From: Cenococcum geophilum 1.58
Lineage: Eukaryota > Ascomycota > Dothideomycetes > Gloniales > Gloniaceae
Direction of reading: 5' to 3'
DNA length: 64,000 nt
NCBI GenBank assembly: GCA_001692895.1
Contig: KV748208.1
Coordinates: 1,798,001-1,862,000 of the forward strand
In this document: piece after piece, positions 9,901 to 20,100 of the stretch
Layout: each line of letters opens with the position of its first letter
Numbering within the stretch: position 1 is the first letter of the stretch
The notes under the pieces: generated by a model
Database searches by the model: none
Told to the model about the DNA's origin: nothing
What the model saw: only the letters and a program-made list of their open reading frames with translations
Program-made: the position numbers and the translations under genes

Positions 9901-11967
9901 AGGCCTGTTGTTCCTTTGGGGTAGTTTTGGCTATAATTTTCGTACTTATCATCTGGAACCAACATTACCTGTGCGGCGCAGGAAACCGATCCACTGTGGA
10001 GAAGAAACAATTGAGCTTGCTTACACAGCTCGTCTTGAACTGGTAGTATGTGTTGTCCCCAGTGCTTGGCAGCATAGTCTAAGAACTCGCTCTGTCGAAG
10101 CCTCTCCTCAAAGCCTTTGTTAGAGCAACAGCTACCACTTCTAAATGTGCCAAATGAGAGGTAGGTAAGGCATGTTGAAGCAATATCGAGCTGGGCACTA
10201 GGGTTCCATTCATTCCTAATGCGCTCAAAGTACTCTTGTGTGGTGTAGTGCACAAGACGAATTATGGCGCTACCCTCGTCGACGACGACAAGGCCGGCGC
10301 ACACCGACACCAAGTCTTCGACGTCAGGTACATTCTCTAGGTCGAGCTCCTCTTCCTCTGGCTCTACCGCGAGAGCACAGCATATTTCATTGGTTTTGAG
10401 CGGTCTTTGCGCATATATAATCCAAGATAGAACCTTCTTGGCTCGTTCGTAGTCTCCGCTTAGCTGGCCTTCTATCCTCTGGATAGCTTCCTTGTATGCA
10501 TTATCTAGCGCGGTGGAGCCTCTGGAAAATTTAGCCAATGTAGATTTGACCTCTTTCGGAGTCCTCTTATCCAGGAGCGAATCCGTATGCAGGCGAGCGA
10601 GAAGAAACCTAGAAATTTGTAAGTTCATACCACTCCAATAAGCTAGTTAAAACACGTACATGCCGTCTACAGCTTTTACTATCTTTTCTTGAACCATGCC
10701 CTGCAGTGCAGAGTCGCGTTGAATGCATTTGGGCAGTCGATAAATCTGGCCAGCCACGAATCGTTTCACGTCCTCATCACTAGCCTGCACCTCCAGCCTC
10801 AGTTCTTCTTTAAGCTCATCTACAATTTCCGGTATAAAGCGCGAGGTAATCATCAGGCGAAGATCTGTCCCCGCTTGTAGATCTCGGAGTTTGGCTAGAA
10901 GCTGGTGGCGAGTCCCGTTGTTTCGACACTCGTCCAGAGCGTCAATTACGACGTAAACTGTAGAATAATTCGCAAGCACAGATCCTAGAGCCCCAATGAT
11001 CTCGTCAAATGAAGGCTTAGTCCCTCGACTGGCATGTTGCTGGTGCAATCGTTCTACAGGCTCCACCAGCGAAGTCTGGGCTTGTAGCTGCTTGAGGATG
11101 GCCGCCAGCAGACTGATAGCATCCTGCTCCTCTTGCGCTTTATAATTGCAGTACACGAAAGCGACTCCAATTGAGCTACTCTGCATTTTCAACAGGTGAT
11201 CGACCGCGATGGCGGCTATCATGGTCTTGCCGGCACCAGGAATTCCTGGGCAGAGCAGCGTTTTTTTTGGTTGGTGGAGCCAAACCTTAAACTCAGGTGC
11301 ATCGAGAAACCACTGGCCTGTTCCTTCTTGTCTGCGGCCTATGAAGTCGGATTGTTGAGCGGGAAAATCCATTGGCGATATCCATGCCATCAGCTTGTCG
11401 TGCTTTGCATGGTCTTGGTCTTGCCGCATCGTAACAAGTGTAGATTGTATGGTGGGGATGGATGTCCGAACGAAACCCATGTCGTCTTTGATGGCTTGAG
11501 AAAGCTTGCTTGAATACATAAGTAGTGTTCTCTCGCGACACTAGCGCGGAAACTTACAAGTGGTCCATCTGTAACGCAATCTCTACTAGTGTTTTTAGGC
11601 GTTCCATTCTAGCTAATATGCTAGCAATTTCCTCTTTCTTGAACTTCCACACTAGCGCCTCGCCCGTCTTCTTTAGTCTGCCTCCCTCCGTTGTCTTGGT
11701 CCGTAGCAGCTCAAGCACTTGCTTGAACTGGTCAAGCGGCCCGCTTTCGACTGCAAGGGCTCGTACTGCGGTATACCATAGCTTATCGGCGCTTCCCTCT
11801 TCGAGACGGAACCTTAGGTTGAGAAGGAGGCTATGCAGGTTTGAGGCTTCAATAGCGCACTTTGCGCGCTCTTTCGAGGCATCCTTAACATCGTTCAGAT
11901 ATCCGAGGACTTTGGTCGAGAGCTGGAGAACCGTGACGATGCTGGCCGTGATACTGAGCGGATCCAT
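6987..11967 (-). CDS. NLR/STAND protein: N-terminal helical domain, NACHT, about 29 ankyrin repeats
   Basis: Three exons: 11967-11558, 11508-10660 and 10608-6987, giving 1626 residues. Intron 1 (11557-11509, GTAAGT...AAG, 49 bp) and intron 2 (10659-10609, GTACGT...TAG, 51 bp) restore the frame and the family sequences 'DHFKLSQAI' and 'DGMFLLARLH' across the joins. Residues 1-136 ('MDPLSITASIVTVLQLS...') form the helical N-terminal domain common to fungal STAND proteins. NACHT follows, with Walker A GIPGAGKT at 225-232, Walker B 'VYVVIDALDEC' at 321-331 and sensor-like 'RLMITSR' at 354-360. A winged-helix-like region follows to about 560. Ankyrin units run from about 651 to the end. Such proteins are the fungal counterparts of innate immune receptors and of heterokaryon-incompatibility regulators: ligand binding by the repeats is thought to trigger NTPase-dependent oligomerisation. 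The ligand here is unknown. All motifs are intact, so the gene is probably functional. Confidence 0.92.
6995..9800 (-). repeat. Coding tandem repeat: about 28 units of 99 bp encoding ankyrin repeats
   Basis: Each unit encodes about 33 residues of the form 'GNALQAASxxGHEQIVKLLLDQGADVNAQGGxY'. I count 29 units including one degenerate first unit. Two units near the C-terminus are identical at protein level (GNALQAASSNGYEQIVKLLL and so on), and the neighbours differ at only a few sites. Three units carry 5-9 residue insertions and one (around 8095-8165) lacks about 10 residues. Variation concentrates at the two positions before the GH/GY/GD motif, the usual surface of ankyrin repeats. Confidence 0.93.
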
Positions 11968-12258
11968 ATTAGGCGAGGGCTGGCTTCGATGGCCCGCAGG
12001 GTAAGGGCTGCAGCAGCGGCTCGACAGCTACAAGTACAGACAGTCCGCATTATGCTGCGCCGCATCTTATCGATAAGACCGGACTTCCGCGTCTTCCTAG
12101 CGCTTGAGACTACGCAGGGAACTTGCTGCGTCATCCAAAGGGGTTAGACCGCTTTCGCCACCGACTTAAGACACCTAGTGACGTAATGGGAGTGGCGCAG
12201 AAGTGGCGCGGATTACCTATTTTATAATGCAAAGTACTTGAATAATCTAATTAATTAA

Positions 12259-12948
12259 GGCCACTGCTAATTACACACCCCCTAATTACTGCTCGTACAC
12301 CCCCCAATTGATACGCGCACACCCCCAACTAAACAGGCTTAGATCCTTCCTCTTCAGGTTAGAAAGTCACGTGTGTTTGACTTGTTTACACCCAAATCGC
12401 GAAAATCAAACTTTTAAAATGCAACTTCTATGACTATACCACTACAATCATGTCTTAATTTTAACTATAGTATAACTTGTAGAGTTTAAATCAGAGCTAG
12501 AATGCGCCAAAGGACCCCTTGGTAAAGTTGTGCTAAAAGGGCAAGGCCCCACGACCGCTGTAAGCCTGTAAAATATTGCCGCTAATACCTGGCAAGCCAT
12601 CTGCAGAGGCATCTTGACTTCCACCACTATTCTCGCCGCCTGTAATACCGTATAGCCCTGCCCTTTGGCGAGCTCGTTGATATTATTAAGGGCAATGTTT
12701 GCGCAATCGTATAGCTTCAACGGAGGTGGGTTGAGAGCTATGGTAGGTGTAGGGAAAAGTATGCAAATGCGAGGTGTTAATTTAGGCATGGGCGCGTGTT
12801 ATTTTCGCGATTTGGGTGTAAACAAGTCAAACACACGTGACTTTCTAACCTGAAGAGGAAGGATCTAAGCCTGTTTAGTTGGGGGTGTGCGCGTATCAAT
12901 TGGGGGGTGTACGAGCAGTAATTAGGGGGTGTGTAATTAGCAGTGGCC
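12259..12948. mobile_element. MULE-like non-autonomous element with perfect 148-bp inverted repeats
   Basis: Left arm 12259-12406 and right arm 12801-12948 are exact reverse complements over 148 bp. They start ggccactgctaattacacac and contain three spaced cacccccc-type tracts. The element is flanked by the 8-bp direct repeat ttaattaa at 12251-12258 and 12949-12956. Long terminal repeats, an 8-bp duplication and an internal FAR1/MULE-like N-terminal fragment together point to a Mutator-like element. Because ttaattaa is itself palindromic, a 4-bp TTAA duplication is also possible. Confidence 0.7.
12448..12789 (-). pseudogene. Truncated MULE/FAR1-like transposase N-terminus
   Basis: A 113-residue frame begins 12 bp inside the right arm. 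Residues 25-55 ('LKLYDCANIALNNINELAKGQGYTVL') resemble the N-terminal FAR1-type segment (short lead, then 'INEWAKxxGYAVV') seen in fungal MULE proteins. The remainder is not recognisable and no catalytic core is present, so it is a remnant inside a deletion derivative. Identification is tentative. Confidence 0.35.
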
Positions 12949-13004
12949 TTAATTAATTAATTAGCCGCACTAACCAGATTCGTTGCTTAATTTTAATGGA
13001 TGTA

Positions 13005-13779
13005 CAGGCAAAACTCCTTAGTACGATATGGCTTCTGCAGCCGAGCGTATCGTAATACCAATGGTATCGTTGTATTCAGGTTTTGTATGTAAGATACACC
13101 AAAAATCAAAATTATAGTATGTATTGTGTATCTACATGCGCGAAGCCGTAATTGGGCGACTGGCTCTACCAAAAAAAGAGGTGATTGCCACTTGCTTGGT
13201 GTTTTGAAGCCGTCGGTCTTAAATTCGATGATTGTGCCTTAACAGAGTTACAATAACCACCAGGCCTCTTCCGCTCTCGTAGGCCTTGCCTGTGAGGCAA
13301 TTTGGCTAGATTAAGCTGCTTAAATTTATCGCTTAGTATGATATTAAGGATTGGTTAATTTTTCGACGGAGGAAGTCGCTTACCTAGCGAGCAACCTCCA
13401 ATTGTAGTAGACCGGGGTGTTTTTGGTGGTAGGCGCGTATTTTCTGGCGTTAGAGAATCTATGACGGCGTGGCCTCTTAGAATTTTGAGACCTACCCGTA
13501 ATTAATAAGGTAGAATTAAGTATGGAGAGTAAGATCTAAGGTTTAATTTGATAGATTTTGATCGTTGTGTGATGAAAGCTGATGGCTGAACTCGCGGTGA
13601 GGTGAGGCCAAATCCGACGAATTAAAACTGGTTATACCGATTTTGGTGGAGGCACCTAACGATATCGTCAAAAGTCAGATTATCGTTAATTACACCAAAA
13701 AAGGCTTGATCAGGGCGTGTAGATCGTAATACCAATGGTATCGTTATATACCCGGTATCGTACTAAGGAGTTTTGCCTG
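13005..13779. mobile_element. TA-flanked MITE with 24-bp inverted repeats
   Basis: The end caggcaaaactccttagtac at 13005 is repeated inverted up to 13779 and extends to 24 bp. TA precedes and follows the element (13003-13004 and 13780-13781), as in the Tc1/mariner superfamily. A near-palindromic subterminal motif ataccaatggtatcg lies near both ends (about 13055 and 13730). No coding frame was found inside. Confidence 0.7.
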
Positions 13780-13781
13780 TA

Positions 13782-14170
13782 TCTCCCGGCACGGCGAACT
13801 TTAATGCCACGCCAGACACTGTGTTAATAACTTTCTGCTATCTCCGGTAGATATTAAAGTTTGAAAACGACCCTTCTATAAGAGTTAGAAGGGATCAAAG
13901 ATTGATGTTGGTGTCGTGGAGAAGAAATTCTATTACGCCATGGAGCTGTACTCTGCTATTCCCTACGAAAACCATACAATAAACAGCTATGTAAGCAGAA
14001 ATTCGTAAGTCGGATAAGTAAGCGATACTAAGAAGTGATCGAAGAATATTTTGGTATTAAGCTAAGAAATTTTTTACGCGAGTTTGCAGCCTCCAGATGG
14101 CTTTGAAGTGAAAGTACTGTCCGCACACAGGGATTTCTCCACGCAAGGGGGGAGGTTATTGTAATTTATG
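13782..14170. other. Intergenic / left end of mariner element
   Basis: No gene. The segment gatttctccacgc near 14130 resembles gatttctcttacgcc read on the minus strand from about 15365. These may be the degenerate terminal repeats of the Tc1/mariner copy to the right. Confidence 0.3.
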
Positions 14171-15151
14171 TTACTTGAACTCTCCTACGTCCACTCCTGC
14201 GTGCCTGAAATGTCCTCTCGCGCTTCGCTCCTTGCCGCCAACGACACCAACACACCATTCAAGGAATGCCTTGAAGTCTTGATGGGGGCTATCTTCAAAT
14301 TCGTGCCACTGCTTCTTGATGAAGGCTTTGAGCTCTGCAAAAAACTCTTCGATGGGATTAAGGTCTGGCGAGTACGGCGGCAAGTAGACCAGTATGACGC
14401 CTGCGTCCTGGCACATCTGTTTGATCCGCTCACTGTGATGGAATGATGCATTGTCCATAATGATAACCGACTTCGGATGCGGGAATGGGTTATAGTGTTG
14501 TAGAAGCTGTTCGATGAAGTCCTCGAACATTGTACCATTAGTGGATCCCTGAAATACCCGTGAAAGAAGTATACCGTCCTGAGTGTATGCCGGCAGAATC
14601 TGATACCTACGATCACGATGGAAACGAGTTACTTGTACGGGTGTCACTCCAAGGGGAGACCAGCCAGTACGCCTAAAACCAACACGCTTATCGCACCCGG
14701 ACTCGTCTACGTAGACAAACTGCCATGAACGAAACTCGGACAAATTGTGCGCGTAGTAGTCCCGAAGGTCTGCGTTACGCTCTTGGGCCACATGTCGCGT
14801 AACTTTCTTACTCCATCCGATATCCTTCAGAGCCCTGCTGATGCCAGATATGCTGAGGAGAATACCAAAATCGTCGTACAAGAAGACAGCCATTTAATCC
14901 TGGCATAGACCGGGCTTTACCCGCAAGTATTCACGGAGGGCTTCAAGCATGGGAGGGGTGATTCGTCGTCGTCGCCCGGCGCCGTTCGATGGCGCTCTCG
15001 TCGTACCAAAGTGTCGAAGGTTGGAAGCTATGGCTTGAACTAAGCGTTTAGTACAACCTGCTACTTTAGCAATGTCAGCCTGCTTGAGCGCGCCACTAAG
15101 TATCATATCACCGATGAGCTGGTGCCGAGATGCTGCTAGGCGTGGTGCCAT
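14171..15151 (-). pseudogene. Tc1/mariner (IS630-type, DD34E) transposase with one nonsense codon
   Basis: Starts at ATG 15151 ('MAPRLAASRHQLIGD'); an earlier in-frame ATG at 15439 reads through probable terminal repeat. The N-terminal helix-turn-helix part runs to 14897. A single in-frame TAA (14894-14896) precedes 'MAVFLYDDFG', and the same frame then continues to 14171. Catalytic residues are Asp in 'VYVDESGCDKR', Asp in 'VIIMDNASFHHS' and Glu in 'PDLNPIEEFF', with 34 residues between the last two, i.e. DD34E. Apart from the stop (GAA/GAG to TAA, a transversion and so not RIP) the protein is complete, about 326 residues. This copy is recent and only just dead, unless the stop is bypassed. 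Confidence 0.88.
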
Positions 15152-15541
15152 AGTAAAGATGCTACGTTTCTGTTGCTGAGTTGTGGTTGTGAAGGTGGAA
15201 GTTGAGGGTACGTGATGGAAAGCAATACCAAGGCACGGAAAATCTTCGGATGGGCGAGCACTCAAATCAGCTGTGCCAGGCACATCAGAGGGACAGGGCT
15301 CTGTTTTCAGTGTAGCTAGCCTGTAGGCCTTAGGCACCCACATTGGCGTAAGAGAAATCAAATCAAAGTGGGGTTCCACCCTCCATTTGAGGCGAAAGTT
15401 CTCCCCTCCGCTTGCCCAGAGCCTGGCAAAGGCATCCATATCTCATTCAACCACTATATCTACATAAGCCAATTTGAAGTCAACACTGTGCACCACCGCT
15501 ATGTATGCTACGCCCTTCGAAGTTCGCCAAGGGAGCTGGTG

Positions 15542-15733
15542 ATGAGTAGGTGCCATCGCAGAAGCTCGCACGTCGTCACATTAGTCGACGGCCAACCTAG
15601 AAGAACGGTGACCGTAAACACTGTGGACTGTCGAAGACCGGAGTGTCCAGCATCGTCCACCAATCCGGCAAATAATGGAACTATCAACGAAACCGCCTTG
15701 AATGAGCTGCTCAAGCAAGGTCGCGGCTCTTAA
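15542..15733 (+). CDS. Possible small hypothetical protein
   Basis: A 63-residue frame from the ATG at 15542, basic at the N-terminus and Asn-rich at the C-terminus, between the mariner element and the kinase-like gene. There is no recognised domain and no supporting codon-use or splice evidence. It could be an exon or chance. Confidence 0.2.
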   Translation: MSRCHRRSSHVVTLVDGQPRRTVTVNTVDCRRPECPASSTNPANNGTINETALNELLKQGRGS

Positions 15734-15890
15734 ACTATCAAGTCGTACAGCCCGGTCGGGTTGATCGTGATTGGAACTCCGAGGTTGAAACATAGCTAGT
15801 CAGATCGTTCATGTTGATGTGAACCGCAGAAGTTGGCTAGATACATGGACAATGATTCATTGCAAGAGCGCCCTTTTCTTCACGTAACGC

Positions 15891-16784
15891 TTATCTTGTT
15901 AGCCAGGCCCAAAGCTCACTCAAGGCAGCCTCGTCATGCTCCTTTGATGACGTTTGCCACTCTGGGCAACCTGCTACTGTGAGGCTTTCCCCGACGGGCC
16001 TGCAAGAGCCGAAGTCGATTAGAATCCAGGTATCTTCTGCGCTGACCATGATGTTGCTTGGCTTGATGTCGTTATGAGCAAGCTCAAGACTGTGCAGATG
16101 CCTCACTCCCGACTTGATTCCGTCAAAGCCTGATTTTAAGTCGAGATTGTGGCCGTCATTGCGAAGACGTTCCTCGAGTGTGTAAGGATGTCGTTCCAAT
16201 AGCAGGCCCACAATACGACCTCGGTGGACCTGACGGCCGTAATACCGGATGACATTGGGGTGAGGATTGCACTGTAGAAACTCCAGCATCTCGACTTCCT
16301 GCAGGAGTGCCTTTGCGATCAGCCCAGAACCCCCGAGTTCAACATAGAACGTGAGCATAGGCCCCTTGAAGAAGAAACTGCTATCTGCTTTCGTGACACT
16401 TGTTATATGCGACGGAGCGATGGGATACACATCTTCGTCTGGAACGCGTTCCAAGCTCTTATTGATCGTTTCGAGAGTAAGCTTCCCACTCGATGATCGG
16501 CCATAATACACTGTGTATTCCTTAGCGACGAAGGTGAATGCAGAGTACAGAAACTCTACATTTCCATCTTTGTTTATTGTGGATTGATGGCAGAGGGTCC
16601 GTAGGTCCTCCATAGATTTTACATGAGGAGTCTTGACTCGATAGTCAAGCCAGGCTATTCCAGGAGCAATAATCTCTCGCACACTCCTAGCAAACCAGAG
16701 TGCAATATTTCTAGGAAGCTCCAGCGCACGTTGAGCTAGCCCAAAAAATACTCGACGCACAAGCCTGAGTCCAGCACCATCCAT
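15891..16784 (-). CDS. Protein-kinase-like protein
   Basis: 297 residues. The C-terminal half has kinase subdomain motifs: 'HNDIKPSNIM' at 237-246 in place of HRDxKPxN (Asp239, Lys241 and Asn244 kept) and 'ILIDFGS' at 254-260 (Asp257 of DFG). 'NPHPNVIRYYG' at 173-183 is the usual beta4 region. A canonical glycine-rich loop and VAIK lysine are not obvious; the region around 138-165 would hold them in altered form. The ending 'SSKEHDEAALSELWAWL' is typical of a family of short fungal kinase-like proteins, so the gene is probably complete. Substrate and pathway are unknown. Reduced activity or a pseudokinase is possible because of the unclear ATP-binding lobe. Confidence 0.78.
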   Translation of the reverse strand: MDGAGLRLVRRVFFGLAQRALELPRNIALWFARSVREIIAPGIAWLDYRVKTPHVKSMEDLRTLCHQSTINKDGNVEFLYSAFTFVAKEYTVYYGRSSSGKLTLETINKSLERVPDEDVYPIAPSHITSVTKADSSFFFKGPMLTFYVELGGSGLIAKALLQEVEMLEFLQCNPHPNVIRYYGRQVHRGRIVGLLLERHPYTLEERLRNDGHNLDLKSGFDGIKSGVRHLHSLELAHNDIKPSNIMVSAEDTWILIDFGSCRPVGESLTVAGCPEWQTSSKEHDEAALSELWAWLTR

Positions 16785-17580
16785 CCTTGTCTGTTGAGAA
16801 AGTTGAATCGGGAAGGGAGTTGAAGCGACGGGAACAAGTCGATCGTTGCGGGTAAGCTGGGCTAAGGGGCTCTTCTGGCTAGGGCTCTGCGATTGTCAGG
16901 CGGAGGTGGAGTGTATTCGACGAAGGCAGGATAGTGGAGGAAGGACGGTGGAGGTAGCGGTTCGCTGTACGACGTGGAGAAGCTCCTTGCGAATCTTTCG
17001 TTCTACCGCGAGCGGTTGTTAGCTTGTGACTAACTAATTCGGGATTAGTTCACTTGCCTTCTCCGGCTGTGTTGCGGCGGGCACGTCTTCGTGCTGCCTC
17101 GCCTTTGACGATATACAGTGGCTCCAGTGCGTGGAATGGGCAGTAGCCAACAGACGGCAACAGGATCAATTCATACGGCGAAGGCGGCGAGGACGGTTTA
17201 CCGCAGCAAGTTGGTGAGCGACGACTTTAACACGGCCAGAGACGCGAACAAGGTGGTGGAGATCTTGACGGATTCTAGCAAAACAGAGAGGCCTAGAACT
17301 GATTGTCGGACACTATCTGCGCCACAGCCAATGATAAGATAAGCCGATCATAAGCCACACTTATGTGGCCGTGCACAGTGCTTTGAGGGTTCTGGTGGAG
17401 AATCTTAACCGCTAGGCGCGGTCCACGTGACTTATATTCTGTACTGTATATATTAGAAACCCTGGGGAAGCCCGATAAAATGCCAACGGGTCTTGGCAAA
17501 AGTCCGTGCGCAGAAAGGACGTGCGCATGTGAAAAAGCCGAAGGTGATTTTGCAAGTCTCTGTAGCAATAAATGGTACGT
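16785..17580. other. Intergenic; right edge is the border to AT-rich DNA
   Basis: GC-balanced upstream region of the kinase-like gene with no recognised gene. The frames at 17118-17342 (plus) and 17293-17568 (minus) overlap and show no features. From about 17580 the composition turns abruptly TA-rich. Confidence 0.45.
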
Positions 17581-18299
17581 TCATTTCTACATTATTATAA
17601 CAACGCTAAGATTAAGCCATAGGACTTGAAACGACTTCTTGGCCAAAGCCTCTACTTCCAATCTTAAACCCGGTGCAAAATAGTCTCTGTGAAATGGCTT
17701 ATGGAAGGCATCCAGCATAGAAGGTTAAAATTTATGGAGAGGAAGATTCTCCCTAATTTATAGTTAAACTATCTTACTTTGGCCCTTTTGCTGTTATAGT
17801 ATCCTATATTAGGTTCTAATTATTATTATTATTAAAATTCTCTAACATAATCTCTCTAAATCCATTTGGTTAAATATAATCTTAGTATATATAAACGCGC
17901 CGTATTCCAATTTACAACCAAACTCGGCACATTAGTAAAGGAGAAGGCTTCTTAGACTTGGGGCAATTATACTATTAAATAAGCGTATTTTAGCATCTCT
18001 TTCTTCTACTTATATAGACACAATCTAATGTAAGGTTAGTTTATATACTAGTTAAAGAAGAGAGAGTTTAACCGTCTGCTTTTACTTAATTCTGGCATTA
18101 GCCACCCTCTTTCTTACACTATTGTGCTTTAGCGATTTGCTCCATTTCTTATTCTAATCTCTTTATAATAGCTTTTATTTATTTAACGACTTTATTTTTC
18201 TTATTAAGCTTTTGTTTAACTATTTTTAATTTAGGTTTAGTCTATAGATAAAAGTTCTTTAGCTATAACTTGGTTCTAGACTAGTTATCCTATAGAGTA

Positions 18300-18960
18300 T
18301 AAAGATATGTCTAATAGTGGGACCCCTTAGGCTCAATAATAGGTTTAGGAAGGCTCTAAGCATAATCTATATCGGCTACGATTTAAGTAAGGCAAGCTAT
18401 GTTAATAAAGGAGAAATTTATAAAATCCTCTATTATCTAAGATGAGTTTGCTTAATCTATAGTAAAACAATCCTAAAATTTCTAGGTCCATGTAGGGCCC
18501 AATTTATCCCGCCGGATATAGTAGACTATCTTAGCAGTTGCGCTAGTAGCGACTAAGATAAGCTTAGTAATTAAGAACACTTATATTTACTAAAGGCTCG
18601 CACTACCTAATTTAGTCCCTAATCCTCCCCTAACAATATTCTTATAAAATTACACTGCCCTAATTAGTCTATAGAAAGACTAGTACTGCCTAATCTTTAT
18701 TTAGTATCTAGATAATGCCTATATAATAGCTACGCCGCCTTAAGTCCGGGCGAGTGGATTAAATAGAATATACACTATTCTATCTTGTAGGGCTCCCTAG
18801 CTAGACGCTATATAAACTACTAGGGCAGGTAGAGCTAAGTTAGTTACTTTTTGCCCGTCTAAGCTATAGTAAAATTCATTACTACCTAGTCTAGCTTTAG
18901 AGCGGCGAGCGGCTCTAATAGATTTACTTTACAGCCGTTCTTTCTAACTCTTTACCACTA
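18300..18960 (-). pseudogene. Unidentified coding relic
   Basis: One minus-strand frame (codons beginning at 18960, 18957 and so on) can be read for over 200 codons, interrupted only by TAG/TAA. The recovered text between stops ('FTIA', 'CIFYLIHSPGLKAA', 'GGINWALHGPR') is protein-like, but I do not recognise it. The plus strand also gives a semi-open frame, so the orientation is not secure. It lies just downstream of the methyltransferase relic. Confidence 0.35.
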
Positions 18961-19069
18961 CTAGCTAATTACTAGACTTATATAAGTATTACTAAAAGTA
19001 AATCACCCTTTACTAATCTAAAGTATACTTTAAAAGACAATTATTATAAGCTTAGATAAACGTTCAATA

Positions 19070-20100
19070 CCTAGGTTTTATGCACCGCTTAAGGCTTTAG
19101 AAGGCCCAGATTAATTAATAGTATATTAACTTTAGGAACTCCTGGCTTTATATAGGTTATAATAATATACCTCTAATAGTTTCTTTCCCTATAGCCTTCT
19201 ATACCTAAAATAGTATTAATAAACTATTTCTTAAGGCTAAAAAGTTAAATAATTAGAAAAGGTAGGTAGGTAATAGCAAAGAATAAACGGAATATCGGCT
19301 TAATATTGTCGGATAGGTCTTGTACCTTAATATTTTAAAAACCTATATCCTTTAGCATTTGCGGTAGGACTCCTTCCTCAAATTTCCTATTTACTGGCAT
19401 AGATGCGAAAGTATTAATTTTATTTATAGCATCTTTAAGGTATTTAGGCGCTTTACTAAATTTAAAATTGTATTTATGTAATATAACGGACCCCTCTAGT
19501 TTAAGGACTTGGTAAAACTTATATAAGACTTATCCTAGATCTGTTATATATATAAGAGTCTTTATAATATAAACTTCGTCAATTAAATTGTTCTAAAGGC
19601 CGTTTAGATAATAATAGTTTATCTTTTAGGCAGATACTTACTGTTTAAAGTTTTCTACCTTAATATTTCTATTCGCCTTAGTAAGGTAATGGTTAACGAC
19701 GTCAATTCTAAAAACGCGTAACCCTTTCTTTGCCATATATATTATAACGTGTCCTACTCTATATCCTACGTTAAGTACTATAGCTCTAGCGCTAAGATTT
19801 AGGGAGTTAAATAGATGGTCTTCCATTGCCCTAAGGGCCCTAGTAATTAAAAACGGCTATTTAGCTTTTACTGGATAATAGCTATAATAACGTGTTTCGC
19901 CAAGTATAAGTTTATAGCCTATTCGAGATTTAAAAGAATTATAATAGCTTTATAGGGAGTGGTTAGGTTTAATAAAAGGTCTACTATTATTAATATCCGC
20001 TATAATAGAATTAAGATGGAAATATAGTTTTCTAATATATAATTTGGTAGTTTTATTTTTGGGTTCGCCTTATAAAACACGATTAGGGGAAACTAGGGAA
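19070..20100 (-). pseudogene. SAM-dependent methyltransferase (Erg6/UbiE-like), RIP-inactivated
   Basis: A single minus-strand frame of about 330 codons carries the family landmarks in order: 'KLILGETRYYSYYP', 'MEDHLFNSLNL', the SAM-binding motif I equivalent 'IVLNVGYRVGHVIIYMAKKG' (family: VLDAGCGVGHVA), 'RIDVVNHYLTKANRNI' (motif II), 'VLKLEGSVILHKY', 'APKYLKDAINKINTFASMP', 'LSDNIKPIFRLFF' and 'GIEGYRERNY'. The frame has about ten TAG/TAA codons and no visible frameshift. Loss of the motif I aspartate and glycine/cysteine residues fits G-to-A change. Relatives methylate sterols or other small molecules. This is a cellular gene, not a transposon gene. Its presence in a RIP block implies that it once existed in at least two similar copies. 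Confidence 0.8.

Noticed and set aside
7000-9924. Several plus-strand frames of 60-117 codons with repeated Ser/Pro/Trp-rich text
   Set aside because: They are antisense shadows of the ankyrin repeat array; the periodicity comes from the 99-bp coding unit on the minus strand.
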